This document shows positions 24,639-38,015 of a DNA stretch of 64,000 nucleotides, one piece after another. Location of the stretch: the NCBI GenBank assembly GCA_024516155.1, contig JAJJXM010000083.1:124001-188000 (forward strand), given 5' to 3'. The stretch is from Pyronema omphalodes. Lineage: Eukaryota; Ascomycota; Pezizomycetes; Pezizales; Pyronemataceae. Made by a program: the position numbers and the translations under genes. Each line of letters starts with the position of its first letter. Within the stretch, counting starts at the first letter, position 1. The notes beneath the pieces are model-generated. The model was not told the DNA's origin and made no database searches. It saw only the letters and a list, made by a program, of their open reading frames with translations.

Positions 24639-27254
24639 ACATGCTATCGTTGCCTAGAAGGGATAGACTATGAGAGTGATGGAAACGATAGGAACTATGG
24701 AAACTGCTGAAATTATACATAGAATGCATAAAAATTATCTGTAACGACATACCTGAACTATCTAGGTTTCTACTGTCACTGCTGATGCCAGTACATATTT
24801 GTGTCCATGTTGGTGTTGATGATAAGTTAAGAATAAGTTGATATAACTTTCCAATTTGGAACGGTAGCAAGAGATATCAAAAAAGTCATCAAAAGGGCTA
24901 AGAGCACCAAAAGAGCTACAAGAACCATAAGAGATTACTAGGGCAAGAGAGAGCTATCTAAAACTCCACACAAAGCAACAGTGGGTGGACATAAATCCCA
25001 CAGGCTGACCGCTCGGGACGATCTGGTTGATCTTATCATCCTTTTATCTTATCAATCTGTGAGGCTGATCAAGGTTATATCAGTAGCATATGCTAGCAAA
25101 GACAAAAACAAAGGATCATGTTACATACAAGTGAAGCACTTACGGTTCTGTGATGCGCCTCTGTCAGTGTTTTAGTCAGCGGTGTGGCTGTGTCATTGTG
25201 GCGACAATTTATTTTGGTAGGTGGGCACTCTTCCTCTGTTGCACTGTTGCGTTGCAACAAATGAAAAGCGAAAAATGAAAAGCTAATTAAAACTGCAAAG
25301 GTTTTTTGTCCCTCCATGTACAGATGCGTTGCCATGATTATTTCAAGTACCGAGATTTTCTGTCCCTATTCGCGTGTGTTATTCATTCGCGCGTGTTCTT
25401 GAGCCACAAGTGAGACTTAGTCATCCACTTTTTGTGAGGGGGTGACGAGCATTGTAGACCGGTTGGGCATTTAGAAACACGATGCCCCAAGAGACGGGCA
25501 TTGTAGACCTTTGCTCCTTTTAAAATAATTCAATATTTGTGAATTCTACTATTGACACTAATGTCATGCACTCCTACAAATCAGCTCACACCCGATTTTG
25601 CAACCCACTAGCGAACCTCCACTGAAAATAAGCCAATGTAAGAAAACAACCTCTGTTGAGGCTTCTTGTGAGTGTCGATTACTTATATGAAGTACCTACA
25701 TTCCTAGATACAATACCTTATTCCTTGACAGTGAATGGAACATGAAAGTCCGAAGATGAAGCTGAACGACGATTGCATTATCGTCATCAAAGATTCATCC
25801 CTTCCTGTAGCAGAGTTATCTTCTTACAATCACACTAGGGGGAAATAGATACTTACAAGAATTGTGGGACTGCAATGGGGAAGCATGGGATTCGCGAATG
25901 GCGAGCTGCTAATGCTGCATCGAGGGTCAGTGCAGAGACAAAGCTGCCTGGCGGCAATAGAGCAGGGAAACGCTGGTTAACTGCCAGGAGAAGTGACAAC
26001 GGAGCGCTGTAGATTCTGGGTCAGAGGTCAAACCAGAAAAAACGCTGTCTCATAGATGTGCAATGGGGGAGCACTGGAGGTTTGCCCGGAGAGCTGAGCT
26101 TATCGGGGTGGGAGAGCGCAGAGAAGGAACGCGGAAAGGACATTCAGAGGGCAGTTGGGAGCTTGAGCCAAGAACTCAACGTCATAGGAACATTGCGGGA
26201 AAAACACTAGGGCATACTAGCTTGGATGTGGAATGTTTTTAGCCTTGACAGTGCTATTGATGCCAGATTTTTGTTGACACCATGAATGCTTTTCCTTTGT
26301 GCATCTTATTTCTTCCATGATTTATTGATTTAATTAATTTTGTCAATTGGTTAAACTTTTTATTTCTGTTATTGGTATACGAAAAGAGGGAGAAGACAGG
26401 TTTTTTCTTTTATTTTTGACAGTCTTGTGTATTCGGGATCTTTTGTTTGTAGTTCACGAAACTTCGTGAAAGGCAAATATCAGGTAGATTGTCATGGTGT
26501 TGAGGTGTGTTGAAGATTGCTTGCCCATCAGTGCATGTGTTTGAGGTGTCTGAATATTACCGAGACCACAGATATGTGTATCACCTTTCCAATGCATGAT
26601 ACCCACGATGCCGCTGGTCTGTTGACTGAATCCCACGTCGTCGTAGCAAGCAAACCATGGTGCAACGCTATGGTGGGGAGGTCACTATGTCCTTCAATGT
26701 ACACTACGTTCTCGCGGCACAGACACTACACACACCAGAAAAACGTAACGTAGGGCTAATCATGTATACTCAGGTTGGATTGCTTGCATCGGAGAGGGCT
26801 ACCAACACAAGGTTTCACTCTAAGTTCTACAGCATTAAGTCGAATCTTTGGACAATATCTCTTCCTGTCGGAAACTTTGTCGATTCTAGGTTCGGCTACT
26901 TGATGATCGTTCCTGAGCACACTCGAGAGATCCTTAGATAAATTCAAGGATATTTCCGTACAATATTACTGGAGGCGAGGGTTTTTTTGAAAGACCATAG
27001 AAAATGAAAATGAGAAAAAATTGCTAAAGTTGGTTAGAAATATATCTTTTCTTATGAATGCATCAATGAAGACAAACAAAATACGTAGCACCGTGATCCG
27101 ATGCACTCATGGAGTACTGAAGTTTATGAGAACTATGTATACTAGATAATATTTTTCGCCTCAACGTCGGAACTACCTGTAGTCTCTATCAGAGTCTTTC
27201 TCTGTCAAGAAGACACTGGTCGACATGTGAACTCATGAACTGACCTACATACTC

Positions 27255-27298
27255 GTGCCTAAAGATGGTGGCGCGCTAGCGCCACCATCTTTAGGCAC
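27255..27298. repeat. Perfect 20-base inverted repeat with 4-base loop
   Basis: The left arm 27255-27274 (starts GTGCCTAAAGATGG) and right arm 27279-27298 are exact reverse complements, separated by GCTA. Pairing stops at both outer ends. The inner half is GC-rich (GGTGGCGC) inside AT-rich DNA. It is not a terminator of any visible gene. Confidence 0.95.
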
Positions 27299-27886
27299 CA
27301 GTGTAAGAGACTATTCATGATCATGGCTGAACTAGAGATTTAAAAAGCGATTCATTACGAGCAGAAACATTATTTTGCCTACCCAAAATAAATTTTGCCT
27401 TTCAACCACCGTTCGCGCTATAAATTGTCGAGTCAATTTAGATTCCCATTCACGCAGCCAATTTCACAACTTTTAACAGCCGTGAAGAACTCACGTTGGA
27501 TTGCATCACCATTCATCATCTCAAAATTACACAAGCATTTCTCGTGTCTGTCGGAAGCAACACGCACGGTTGGTAGTTTTAGAGGATAATGCTGATTTTA
27601 CCACTGGAAATATTGGTTATCAAAGACCGCTTCTGCTTAGCGAATGAATTTTTATTCTATAGATTATATATCTAAATCCCAGGTTACTTCAAGCTGCCAT
27701 AACTTCCCTCTGCAGCGCCATACTTAATCATTTTTTTTTTGTCATTTCACTAGGAACATTTGACAGGCTCTTCTGTGGATGCGATGCGCCTGCATTATAA
27801 AGGTTGTAACAGAAACGGGTTCGGTACTAATCAGCACTTTACACCTAGTCCAAGCGACAACAATGGCGACAGATTGTAACTGTGGA

Positions 27887-27905
27887 GGCCGGCCGAAGGC
27901 CGGCC
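27887..27905. repeat. GGCCGGCC inverted pair
   Basis: Two GGCCGGCC palindromes flank GAA, with partly matching outer bases (TGTGG / CCACA). It is an isolated GC-rich hairpin in AT-rich surroundings. Confidence 0.8.
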
Positions 27906-28594
27906 ACAAAGCACACAATCTCTTGTATGCTATAGTGAACATTTAATCTATGAGCCTATATTTAGAATAGACTCTATTGTAGTGGATGTAATATGATCCA
28001 TTGCGCTGCCATACGCTCATAATCTTTCACTAACATCCACGTATCACTTCTCTGGTTACAACAGGAGAAACACCGCGATTGATTTGAAACACATGAGCCA
28101 ATCAAATATCACTGTTGACATTTTTCTATTAACTTTACTGCCAATGTTTTTGTTGAAGAAGTGATATTGCCTGGATATGTTGCATGCTCTACAAATTACC
28201 ATGCATGAGCTTTAACTTTGACTTCAACTTTTACGCATCGTATTGATACATCGGCTCTATGGAAATAACAGGCCGCCATATCATATATATTCTGAGTTCG
28301 ATTGATAAGAAAAGCAATGGGGGTATTTAGCCACTCACATCCAAATGAATAACCGTCGGGAGTCATATCAAGTTGAATTAACATTGCCTATGGTTTTACC
28401 CTTGAGTAAGTTGACAGGTGTAGCAAAGTTGATGAGTAAAGTCTGCATCTCAAGTGCGAAGCCCTTTCGAAACTATGCCATTACAATCTTAGCCCCCGGT
28501 CCGTTAGCTCGCAAACAAAACGCAAGCTCACGATCCGAATAAAAGAGCGTCCGCAAACGCAACATCAATAAATAAAAACAATACAAAAACATTA

Positions 28595-28666
28595 GCCTCA
28601 CGCGGGGGTCGAACCCGCAACCTTGGGATTAAAAGTCCCACGCTCTAGCCATTGAGCTAGCGAGGC
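28595..28666 (-). tRNA. tRNA-Lys(UUU)
   Basis: Minus-strand cloverleaf of 72 bases: acceptor GCCTCGC/GTGAGGC with one G-T pair, D-arm TAGCTCAATGGCTAGAGC, anticodon stem GGGA with loop CTTTTAA (anticodon TTT at 28631-28633), and T-arm GCGGG-TTCGACC-CCCGC. There is no intron. Confidence 0.95.
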
Positions 28667-31600
28667 TCTTTGATGTATCTGAAGTATGTCATAAAATTAT
28701 ATATGCAAATATACTATAAAAATGTGATTTATTCGTCAGTAATAGGCGCGACAGAAGGGTGATGGTGGTGCTTCCATCGCGATAACCGGAGCAACTCACA
28801 AGACAGGTGGAAGTGCAAAACCATCGCTGAGTTGCTGTAGCCTATACATAGACCTGGACGGTACTGCCAGTCACCTTGATTGATGTGCACTGAGAGCATT
28901 GGGTTGTGGTCCATTTATGTTTTTTTTTTTTCGGAATGCCCGTAACCTCTTAATTTTCTTCGACTTCTTATTCTGCTACCAATAATACAGCACAGCGCTG
29001 ATAAATATTCACTAGTAAAGGTCATCCAGAATCCTCCTGATTTATTCTATTTGTCAGAAGCTAAATCCGTACTTTATTTACTTCTTTATTCAAAGTCTGC
29101 TCAATTCTGTCCTGCCTATTCGCTTCTGTTGATGTTTGAGATATATAAGCATTTGTGTTCTTCGAAGTTCTGGTTTTTCGCAGCGACTGGAACATGGGTA
29201 TGTAACGCCGCAAAGCTTCCAAAGTTCTGAAAACTTTAGGTTGTACCGCAATCTGGTGCTGCAAATTAATCAACTTGTCAGCCTGTCGCAAGTCTTAGAC
29301 AACGTCAAGTGAAAGTTTTTAAAGCCCTGGTGGGTATCAAGGCTATGCTGAAACGATGTAGCCTATAAATTCGCGTGAAGGTCCGGCGTTTCTATAAACC
29401 GGTGTAAGAATATAACGATGCTGCAATACATAGCTGTGATTCATTCGACATAGAGCCAGAGGCGATAATTGCTACAGAACTCCCGAAGTTGTAGTAGATG
29501 CGATTGTTATTAATGCTGTGAGGCTTCTGTTACTTTGAACGCTTCGAATGGTAGGGTATCTAAGAGTTTGAAGTTGTCAATATTGAGTAGCTGCTTCATA
29601 CTGGGTATTACAAAGGTTTAGAACGGTACTGAAATAATGGAACATTTTTGGATTAGTGCTTGTCAGTCAATAGAGGGAGAGCAGTATTGGTGCCATTCGT
29701 TGTGCAGGTACGCTTCATGGAAGAACAAGATTCCGGGGGTGAATTTAAAGTGCTAACAGAAAAGTTTCGGCTCTTTGGTACTAACATGTGTTATTTAAGG
29801 TCTATTTAGGACAAAGGAAATCAAAATTATTGGTGGTAAGACTGAGACTCCTGAGTGTAGTCCTATTATCATACGAGTGACCAATAATGACTCCCGATGG
29901 GCATGGTGGGAAGGTGGAGGAGTGGGTCGACAGAATAGAGAGATGCGTCTTACGACGGAGTTACAATTCAAAATCTTCAGAATAAGTTGGCTTGTTTGAT
30001 ACAATAGCTGGTAGAACCTCAAAGCGAGGTTAGGTAAAACCCATACTAGGTTTCTTACATCCTTCTCAATGTATCTAATCTGTGTCCTTTTTTTGAGAAA
30101 TTTCTAACGCCGAAATAATAAAGTTCTATTGAATTCCTTTACCTACAAACATACTACAAATATTTGAAACAATGCGTTATTAGACTAGTGGTTGCATTTC
30201 ACAGCGGTTATCATGGAAGAATGGTGATAATCACCCTGGATAATCATTCGAATCATGCGTAATCACTCAAAAACGAAAATTCATCGGGGCAAAAGCCAAC
30301 AGGACAGTTTACCGCGATTTTCATCTGACAGTACCAGCTAATGGTTAACTATTCATCAGAAATTTTTCTTTGCTGCTCGTTAGGTTCAACCTGAAAATGC
30401 AGAATCAATCGTTATGTACATTTGGAAAGCAGTTCTTCAATAACCCAGAGACTAGATTCGCTTATAAGTTCCTTTTCTGGTGTTGATAAACTATTTCCAA
30501 ACAGTCATCATATCTACCTATGGCTGTTGAACAAGTGCATAGTAAAACAAGAATTATAAAATGGTAACATTGCATGTGCACAACAAAGATGCGCTACGTT
30601 TCAGAGAACTAAATTCAGGTCAATAGCCTAAGTTTTCATTCAAAAGTGGTTCAGAAGAGCAGTAGTATCCAAATAGGTCCTTTGAATGCGCCTTTTTTCT
30701 TCGGATCGAGTCATTCGGATCTCTATCCCAAGTCCTACATTCGGCCCGAGCAAACAGATTAACCCACACTCTCTATTTATGGAAACGTAGAAACAATTAC
30801 ACATTATTGTACCACAAACAGAAATATCACGCAATCCATCCGACAACTTATCACCGAAAATCTTGGTGCACATACAACTCTCAAAAAGGGCCAAAGATCA
30901 CTAGAATATGGTCACAGCGAGTCTTGCTGTCATCATGACTCTTCTTTCCCAGGCCCATGGAACTTAATCTCCATTCGCAGATTCTTATCATCGGCCCGAA
31001 GCATGGCTCTTGGCACGGAGCGACGGCGGGACAAAGCTTAGCAACGTCTAGTGAAGCGTAACAATGGTTACCCTAGAGTACTAGCATGGCGAAGTACATC
31101 AAAGTCAAAGATTGCGCATAATCACATAGAGGTATGCCCGATAAATGCTCTGTATTACTCCACATTGCATAGCATCATTGAAACTCAGTATCTTCGTCTG
31201 AAGTCTATCTAAAACACGTTCTCAAACATACCACACGAAAACCACATGGTTGAATATCAAGCGCCGTCGCTCACAATTAACGATTAACATCATTCGATAA
31301 CCTCCGGATTATGGCAACGCAGGTTCCAGTAACCCTAGGATCACCATTTCTCCTTGGGCTACGGCACAGATAGAGTGGGAACCGGCTGGGAAGGCATTTG
31401 GGAAAGCTTAATGTCGGCTCCTACAATGCTACTCCACACACCGACTCGCCCACATACCGATAGCTTGATACTCGAGGAAGTTAGATAACTGAAAGTTAGA
31501 AAAAGGATGCACACAGCTCGTGTGCACCAGATGCACGTGGTGACGATAGTCCTTCAACTTCCGTCTCCCCATTCGGCTGTAACATCGGCCGGATGGCAGC

Positions 31601-34600
31601 GTGCGTGAACATTGGTACTAACCTTGTGTGCTTTTGTGGGCTTTTCAAGACAATTGGCTGTAGACAAAGCTGCTATGGAGCGGCCAATGGTAATCTTTAA
31701 CCTTGTTCAATAGAGTGAAACCTTTATTGCAGATTCGTCGAACTTGACACATTTTTATTGGAATTCTGCAGAATTCGGCAGGTTTCGAAACCCTTCAGAG
31801 AGGCGCTCGTCCGGCTCAGAGCGCACTCAGATCCTCAAAATCCAGCTGTAATAGCAATTTCATGATCGGCAGTAGGAGAGCTGTCAGATGTAACTCTTGA
31901 GCTCATGGAGCACCAAAGCGTAGCATCGCAAGCGATGGGCATCTAATAATCAACACGGCGTGGAAAACTAAGTTTTTTAGTATTGGTTGCAGCGGACCGG
32001 GCGGTGTGTACAATCGGTGTGAATTTACGTGCCGCTTCGGCATCCCTTTAATTCGGTGTTCATTGTTGAGCCTCTAGAGCCGACCGGCGTGGTAATTTCC
32101 CATGCCGTCTTTTCATCAAAACAGATTACCGTTAGCCGAACACCGCTTCGCTCGATTAAATCCCGCGGACGCGAGACAACGGCATGTTCCTATTGCCTCA
32201 TCATGACGTTTCTTTAGACCTCAAACTGTTATTTTGTCATTTGATTTGTTTCCCCGGTGTTGCTCGTTCCCCGTGGTTCACCTTTTAGGTTCCTACAGTT
32301 CCCCAGGGTTCACAGTACATCTTCCTAGGTTTGGCAGCGGTGTCATCTTGCATCACTCGGGGGCTCGAACATTCTGCGGCCCGAATCAGATCTCTTTCAG
32401 TTCATCCGGAGGGTGAAAGTTGAGGCATAAATTTTAAGGTGTGGCTTTAAGACATTTCGAGATCTCACCTAAACGATGCCTTCTTCGGCCTGGATTCCTA
32501 CAGATATCATTCATGCCGAATCCCGATATTAGTCCTACACGCCTCCTACACACCTCCTACATACGACTATCGTACCAGCTATCGCGTAATAGACTTTGTG
32601 AGCCGAGTGTACCGATGATCGCCAGGTTATCGTAACTCTACTTTGCACGCTTTGTACGTCTTTTGCCTGGCTTCTGATGCGGTCTAAGTAGCGCCCATGC
32701 AGAGTTGTTGACGATGGTAATTGGGTCTATTAGGGTTTGTTCGGAGTTCTCAGCGCTGTCAATCAACCACGATTGGAAGTTGTTCGAGCTTCGCAGGTCG
32801 GTTCCTACACCTTATTCAAACTGGAAATTGAGGAGTGCGTATATACCCGTGGCATGGAATTGTTAATTGTAGATACATAGCTGCTTTGCTACAAATATCG
32901 CTCAAGCTTGATGGATCAACAGGTAGCGAGTCTATAATCGGTCTGTGATTAAGTCGACTGTACTCGTTTGCGCGGGTCTCATGTCATGCCATGCCGTTGC
33001 CCTAATAATACATATCCGGACAGAGCTTCGGTACGCCGGGGGGCAAAACCCCTTTCGGAGCTCCTTTGTCCTGATACCTGCGCATGTTCCTTCCTTCCGG
33101 ATTGATAAAGTGCATTTGCAATTCCCATCAAGGGCTCAGGGCTTTAGGGAGTATCCCGTCACACTTCCAACCGCTCAGAGGAAGCCGATCATAACCGGGA
33201 TCCTCGAACCCCCGACCGTTCCCCGGTATGTAATCCGTAATTTATTTTTACATAGATTTGCATGAGAGTTCACTCGATCAAAATGGGGAGTAGGAAATCT
33301 AGCGCTGCTTTTCCCCACACCAACAGAAGCTTGGTTTCCCTTACGCCCCTGGAGTCCAGGGTTCTTTCAATTCAACGAGACTAAATCGCTCCACAAACAT
33401 GCGAGATGATGCATCTGGAGATGAATGATGCACGAGATATCACATCGTTCTATGTATACCTACATACATAAAATTACCATGACGTTAAGATCATACCGGT
33501 GAACCGATTGAAGCGTATGTTCTGTGCACGGATGTTGATGATTCTAGTCTATGTAAAGTTACGTGAATCCAATAAGCAGATATCGTGAAACCTTCGAGGA
33601 AAACACCGATTTAAATCTTCACTACAGGGACTTCATCATCACCCGCTAATAGTGTCCTGCACGAAAGCCCTGCGGGTGATGAAGTAAGTTAATCTTAGTC
33701 CGTATCGCACTACGTCGAAAAGAGTTGAAACGCCAACCCACGTGCAGGGAAACGTGTAAACAGAGTGACACCATGTGAAAAAGATCTCCATTCCACCGAT
33801 GTAGAATCAATACCTGATAAGGAAAAGTTTCCCCATAAACCCTGAGAGAAGGTAAAACCCGGGTTACCCAAGCTAAAAGTGCGTTAGTGTTAAGACTACA
33901 TTCCCGTAGCGGGCTTCCATTTTTTCCTACTCGGAGATCTTCGGTAAGAAATCCCGACTTCGGGATCGATTTTGTGTTTGATAGTCGGGCGAGATGTATG
34001 AATTTGATGATGTATGATGTTTCTAGTGTGTTTTGCCCCTCAAAGTCGCCGTAACTTCGGGATGCGTAATCGAAAGTACGCTTGCGTTGAGGATACTAGT
34101 GCACAGCCATGCAGCGCCACCGCACCAAGGTCAGCCACATCGTAGCACAACGTAAGCATTCCCAACATCCTTCGTTTTGTGCGCATGTTTCATCAGAAGC
34201 ACAAGACGTGGTTAGCACTCGCGCGGGTAGGCATCTAGAAACTCTGTTTCGGCGAATGTATTGGACATTGAAGAAACACGGAGATCCCGTCTCCGAGACA
34301 GTCGATGTGTCGTCGTGATTGGACTGTAAGACCTAATAGTGGATCTAATGAAAAGGTCAGCTGGGGTTTATGAAATATGACGAAAAGAAGTGGCCAGTTT
34401 TAGCCACCTTCCTTAGAAAGTTTACTGTCACCGGCCGGTACGACCTAGACTTTCAAATTCTCGAAATTTGGCAAGTGCAAAGCCTAGCATAGGGATAAAG
34501 TTAGAGCTAACACAGCGGGAATAGTTCAAGGTGGAGTGCGATGTTTTCAAAAAAATTAGGTTTAGCTGTTGATTAAACCGCCACCTCCGAGGCTATTTAC

Positions 34601-35695
34601 ATACATTCTATTCATGCCAATCATATGCTTGAGTTTAATTAGACAGACTACAACCATTTTCAAAGCCTTGAAGTCGCCTCCCGTCAGTTTCGCGGATGAC
34701 GGCAAAGGCATGGCATCATATTGGACTCGTTTAAGATGTCTGAATCAGGAAATATTCTGGAAGGCAGGCCCGGTAACGTCAGCCCTAGTGCTAGGGAATG
34801 TTTGGGTGGCCAGGGCTCTCCTTGTTCTTCTCTTCCATAGACGGTTTCGGTGTCCTTTGTCGAATCAACGGGTCATTAAAATTATGCATGATAAGGCGTG
34901 AGCTGAGGAAAGCTGTACAACCGCAAATAAGCCTTCAAGCCAGTCGGTTAGAAGTGGGGGTGGATAAGCAGACGAATGTAAGTTGTTTGTATGATGTAAC
35001 GCACCGTGACGGAAATCCAAGATGACGGGATGTGTCTTTGCCGCCTAACTGGCCGTGAAGGAGCACACACGTGAGTAATTGTAGTGTATGTAGTGCTACC
35101 GCATATCCTTGTGGAGGCCTGAACATGGTATTTATCAGTTTTAGAACATGTAGTAAACATCACTGTCACGTACCGGTTACTGTCCGGCTTTGGAAAAGAT
35201 GGCCGAGCCCCATGGAGGCGAGATCTGATGGCAAAAATTGAGATTAAGAATAGACGACAAACTTTCCATGTCAGTCAATGTGCACATTATGGGCCAATAC
35301 CGGTCACAAATGTGAGGGAGATGTCAGACTACATAGCTTTTGTTACCAGCTACCATATTAGACAACTGGACCTCCGGTGTAAAACGAAAAGACACTGTAG
35401 GCACACCGGCCGAGAGGGGGATATCACATCGCTGACAATTCCTTGCTCTTATTGTGCTGCACGCCGCAATCAAAGTGCTGTTCGTTCTTACGATGAAGTC
35501 AAAGTAAAGACGCAGATGCATGCCGCTTTGAGCAACATCGTGGAATAGGGTTATTGTACTCGCTTGGCTTAGTGCCGTCCGTGCTTCCCGGAGCTAATTG
35601 CGATGCAAGCTTGAGCTTCGTTTGAGCCTCCACAGAAACGGCATCTTCCACCCAAACGTCAATAAGCCCTCGCAGCCATATTCAATAAGCCAGCC
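28667..35695. other. 7 kb without a supported gene
   Basis: AT-rich to about 31 kb, then a more balanced, CpG-containing composition (31.3-34.3 kb) with no recognisable proteins. Frames such as 29061-29291 (-), 30640-30894 (-), 32945-33265 (+) and 34569-34901 (+) are short and motif-free. An imperfect hairpin lies at 33630-33685. Confidence 0.45.
33630..33685. repeat. Imperfect inverted repeat, 14-17 base arms
   Basis: ACTTCATCATCACCCGC (33630-33646) faces GCGGGTGATGAAGT (33672-33685), with one three-base bulge and a 25-base loop. Confidence 0.7.
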
Positions 35696-38015
35696 ATGAA
35701 GAGAGACTTTACGATTATTGAGCAAGATGAGTCTGGAAACGTCGTTGCTAGTTACGGCCAGACGATTGCGGAGGCTGCCGTAGGATTCCCCGTCGAGGAG
35801 CTGTTGGATTGAGATTTCTGAGTAGCTGCTGATTGAAGTGAACAGGCTACAAAGAAAGAAACATCTACACTAGCCCAACGACTCATTGCTGTATTCCTTC
35901 CGGCTGGTTTTCCGGCGAGCGTGACAGACGATTATGTTGGGTATGCCGTGCGCGGACCGAAGCCTTTCCACAGCCTACTTTTGGTGACAGCTGTCACTTG
36001 GTTGCCCTGTCATTCAAAGCTGGCTGGATGATCGTTGCACTTTTTATTAGATACCAAGATCAAATGCTGACAAGAACCTCGTGTTTTGTATCATGAAGGT
36101 ATCAAATCTACGTACGAAAAATCCTCCATATCTCTCCAAACGAAGTAGATATTTATTGTACCAATGACGTCTAGGATTCTCTACAGGCATTCTCCTCTTC
36201 TATAGCCAGCCTGTTAACTTCAAGGGCCGTTCTTGAGGGTGTGTAGGAAATCCTCCTAATCCAATTAATGTGTATGATTTAACCCAAACATGAACATAAC
36301 TAACGGTGTAACAAACAGGCTTCGGAGTTGGGTAATAACCGGAAACTATCGCTTTTACAATTTCCATCCTAACTTTACATGTGTGTTCAGAGATGCAAAC
36401 GCTTCTGCAACAAGCGCAATGCTTCTCACAATCCTACAAGGTCTGCGATCATCCTCACTTCCAACGATCCGGCATATCCCCCGCACGTGCTGATATACTT
36501 CTGTACAGACTGTGTTGGACGTATTGCCACCATTCTCTTTGCATACAAGCTAGGCCCTGCACTTGAAGCGGAATGCAAAATGTATCGCTTCATGGCTGAT
36601 ATCTTTAATGACTCGGCAATGATTTTGGATTGCTTGTCTCCGAAGCTTCCACAGACAGCTAGGATCGCCATTCTATGTCTTTCTGGATCTCTACGTGCGT
36701 TGTGTGGTGTTGCCGGCGGAGCATCGAAGGCAAGCTTAAGTGTTCACTTTGCAAGAACAGGTAACGTGGGCGAGTTGAATGCGAAGGTAAAGCAGGCATT
36801 TCCCAGATTAGGAAGCGCATGCGTTTGTTGACATGCGGCAACAGGACTCCAGTCAGGAAACTGTGATTAGTCTTTTAGGAATGCTTGTAAGTTCTTGGAT
36901 CTGATTCCATTGTCAATATCTGCTGTCATTTGTTGCGCCATCTTGTCGGCGTGCTATCGGAGAATTTGCCGGCGGGGATGAAAGACGCACGCATCTAAAG
37001 ATTCGTTGACGTTTCATACAAGGCTGGGCCGGATTTAGCCGCCGAAGCGTGGAACGGAAACAACTGCGAGCTAGATAGCTCTCACCAGAGGAACCGCGGC
37101 ATCCAATTTGTCGAAAGACAATCAGCTAACGTCTATGTCATGCATACTTAGGCCGGAAGCTTCGTCGTTTCCCACATCTCATCCGGATTCTCAACCTGGA
37201 TAGTTTTAATATTCCTTCTCGGAACACATTTAGCCACCAACTACAAAGCCGTCAGATGTGTTGCCATGAATACCATGAATCGACAAAGAACAAATATATT
37301 ATTCACAGAGTTAATTTCTTGTCCACCAGGCCCGATATCCATCCTTTCGCCAAAGGAAGTAGCCAAAAGGGAACACGTTCTAGAGAAAGACGGTCTACTC
37401 CGGTTCGGCAGTGGCGAAGTAGGCTTCGCGGAAATCGGTGTACCCTTCTCGACGGTAATCAAGGCCATGGAAGAAGACGCATCCGCAAGTGGTAAATCCC
37501 AATCCGAAGATGCCAAAATCGGAAGGATCCGCGATTTAGTTGAAATCTTTGAAGATAAAAACCACATCCTGTACCCAGTCTTGAGGTCTTCGGAGGTGTA
37601 TCGTCTCCCTACAATTTACATCTCATTAAAGACCGGCGCGACATCAAGAGATCAAATCAAGGCCTGGACGCATGCTCTATTAGTTGCTTGCTCCTTTACA
37701 AATGATAGGATGTCTAGATTGAGTTTGCAAATCTCTAAATGTAGACATGGGGAGGTTATGAAGCGTGTCAAGGAAAGCTGTACTATGTTTGATTCTCTAT
37801 TTACTCAAACTATTGACTGGAAATTATTCCAAGAAAAGGGTTGGGATTTGGATACTGCGCATATCGAAACAAGGAGTGGGTATAGGATTTCGTTAGTATC
37901 AAAGGAGGAACCTGAAAAGATGGTTCCAGAAAGTGGGTCCACCACGCCAGCATCAATTGTAATCGAGAATGTGGCGTCGGAAACCGCCTATTTGGAGATT
38001 AAGAAAGTGGTTTGA
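35696..38015 (+). CDS. RUS-family (DUF647) membrane protein, nine exons
   Basis: Member of the ROOT UVB SENSITIVE / RUSF1 family: conserved, membrane-associated, molecular role unclear. Exons are 35696-35779, 35846-35940, 36099-36111, 36175-36238, 36319-36331, 36391-36440, 36509-36786, 36845-36886 and 37152-38015. They sum to 1503 bases (500 residues) with every phase fitting. Family signatures in order are FLPAGFPASVTDDYVGYQIYDSLQAF (split over three exons), LEGFGVGDANASATSAMLL, GRIATILFAYKLGPALEAECK, YRFMADIFNDSAMILDCLSP, GVAGGASKASLSVHFAR, DSSQETVISLLGML, the hydrophobic FSTWIVLIFLLGTHLATNYKAVR, and the C-terminal domain with ISLKTGATSRDQIKAW. Two exons are only 13 bases long and restore family-conserved residues. 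Most introns are 58-80 bases; two are 158 and 265. CTAAC branch sites precede several acceptors. The start is the first ATG of exon 1. Confidence 0.88.

Larger units (their letters stand above)
24640..28594. other. Intergenic, AT-rich, no gene recognised
   Basis: No frame here exceeds about 96 codons or shows a motif. Direct repeats of GCATTGTAGACC occur at about 25451 and 25498. A perfect hairpin at 27255-27298 and a GGCCGGCC inverted pair at 27887-27905 are listed separately. Confidence 0.5.

Noticed and set aside
27255..27330. Helitron 3' end (hairpin followed by CTRRT)
   Set aside because: No CTRRT follows the hairpin at the right distance and no Rep/helicase remnant is seen.
31996..32010. 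GGGCGGTGTGTACAA, which equals the complement of a universal small-subunit rRNA site
   Set aside because: The flanking bases do not continue into any nuclear, mitochondrial or bacterial rRNA pattern that I know, so no rRNA gene or fragment is called.
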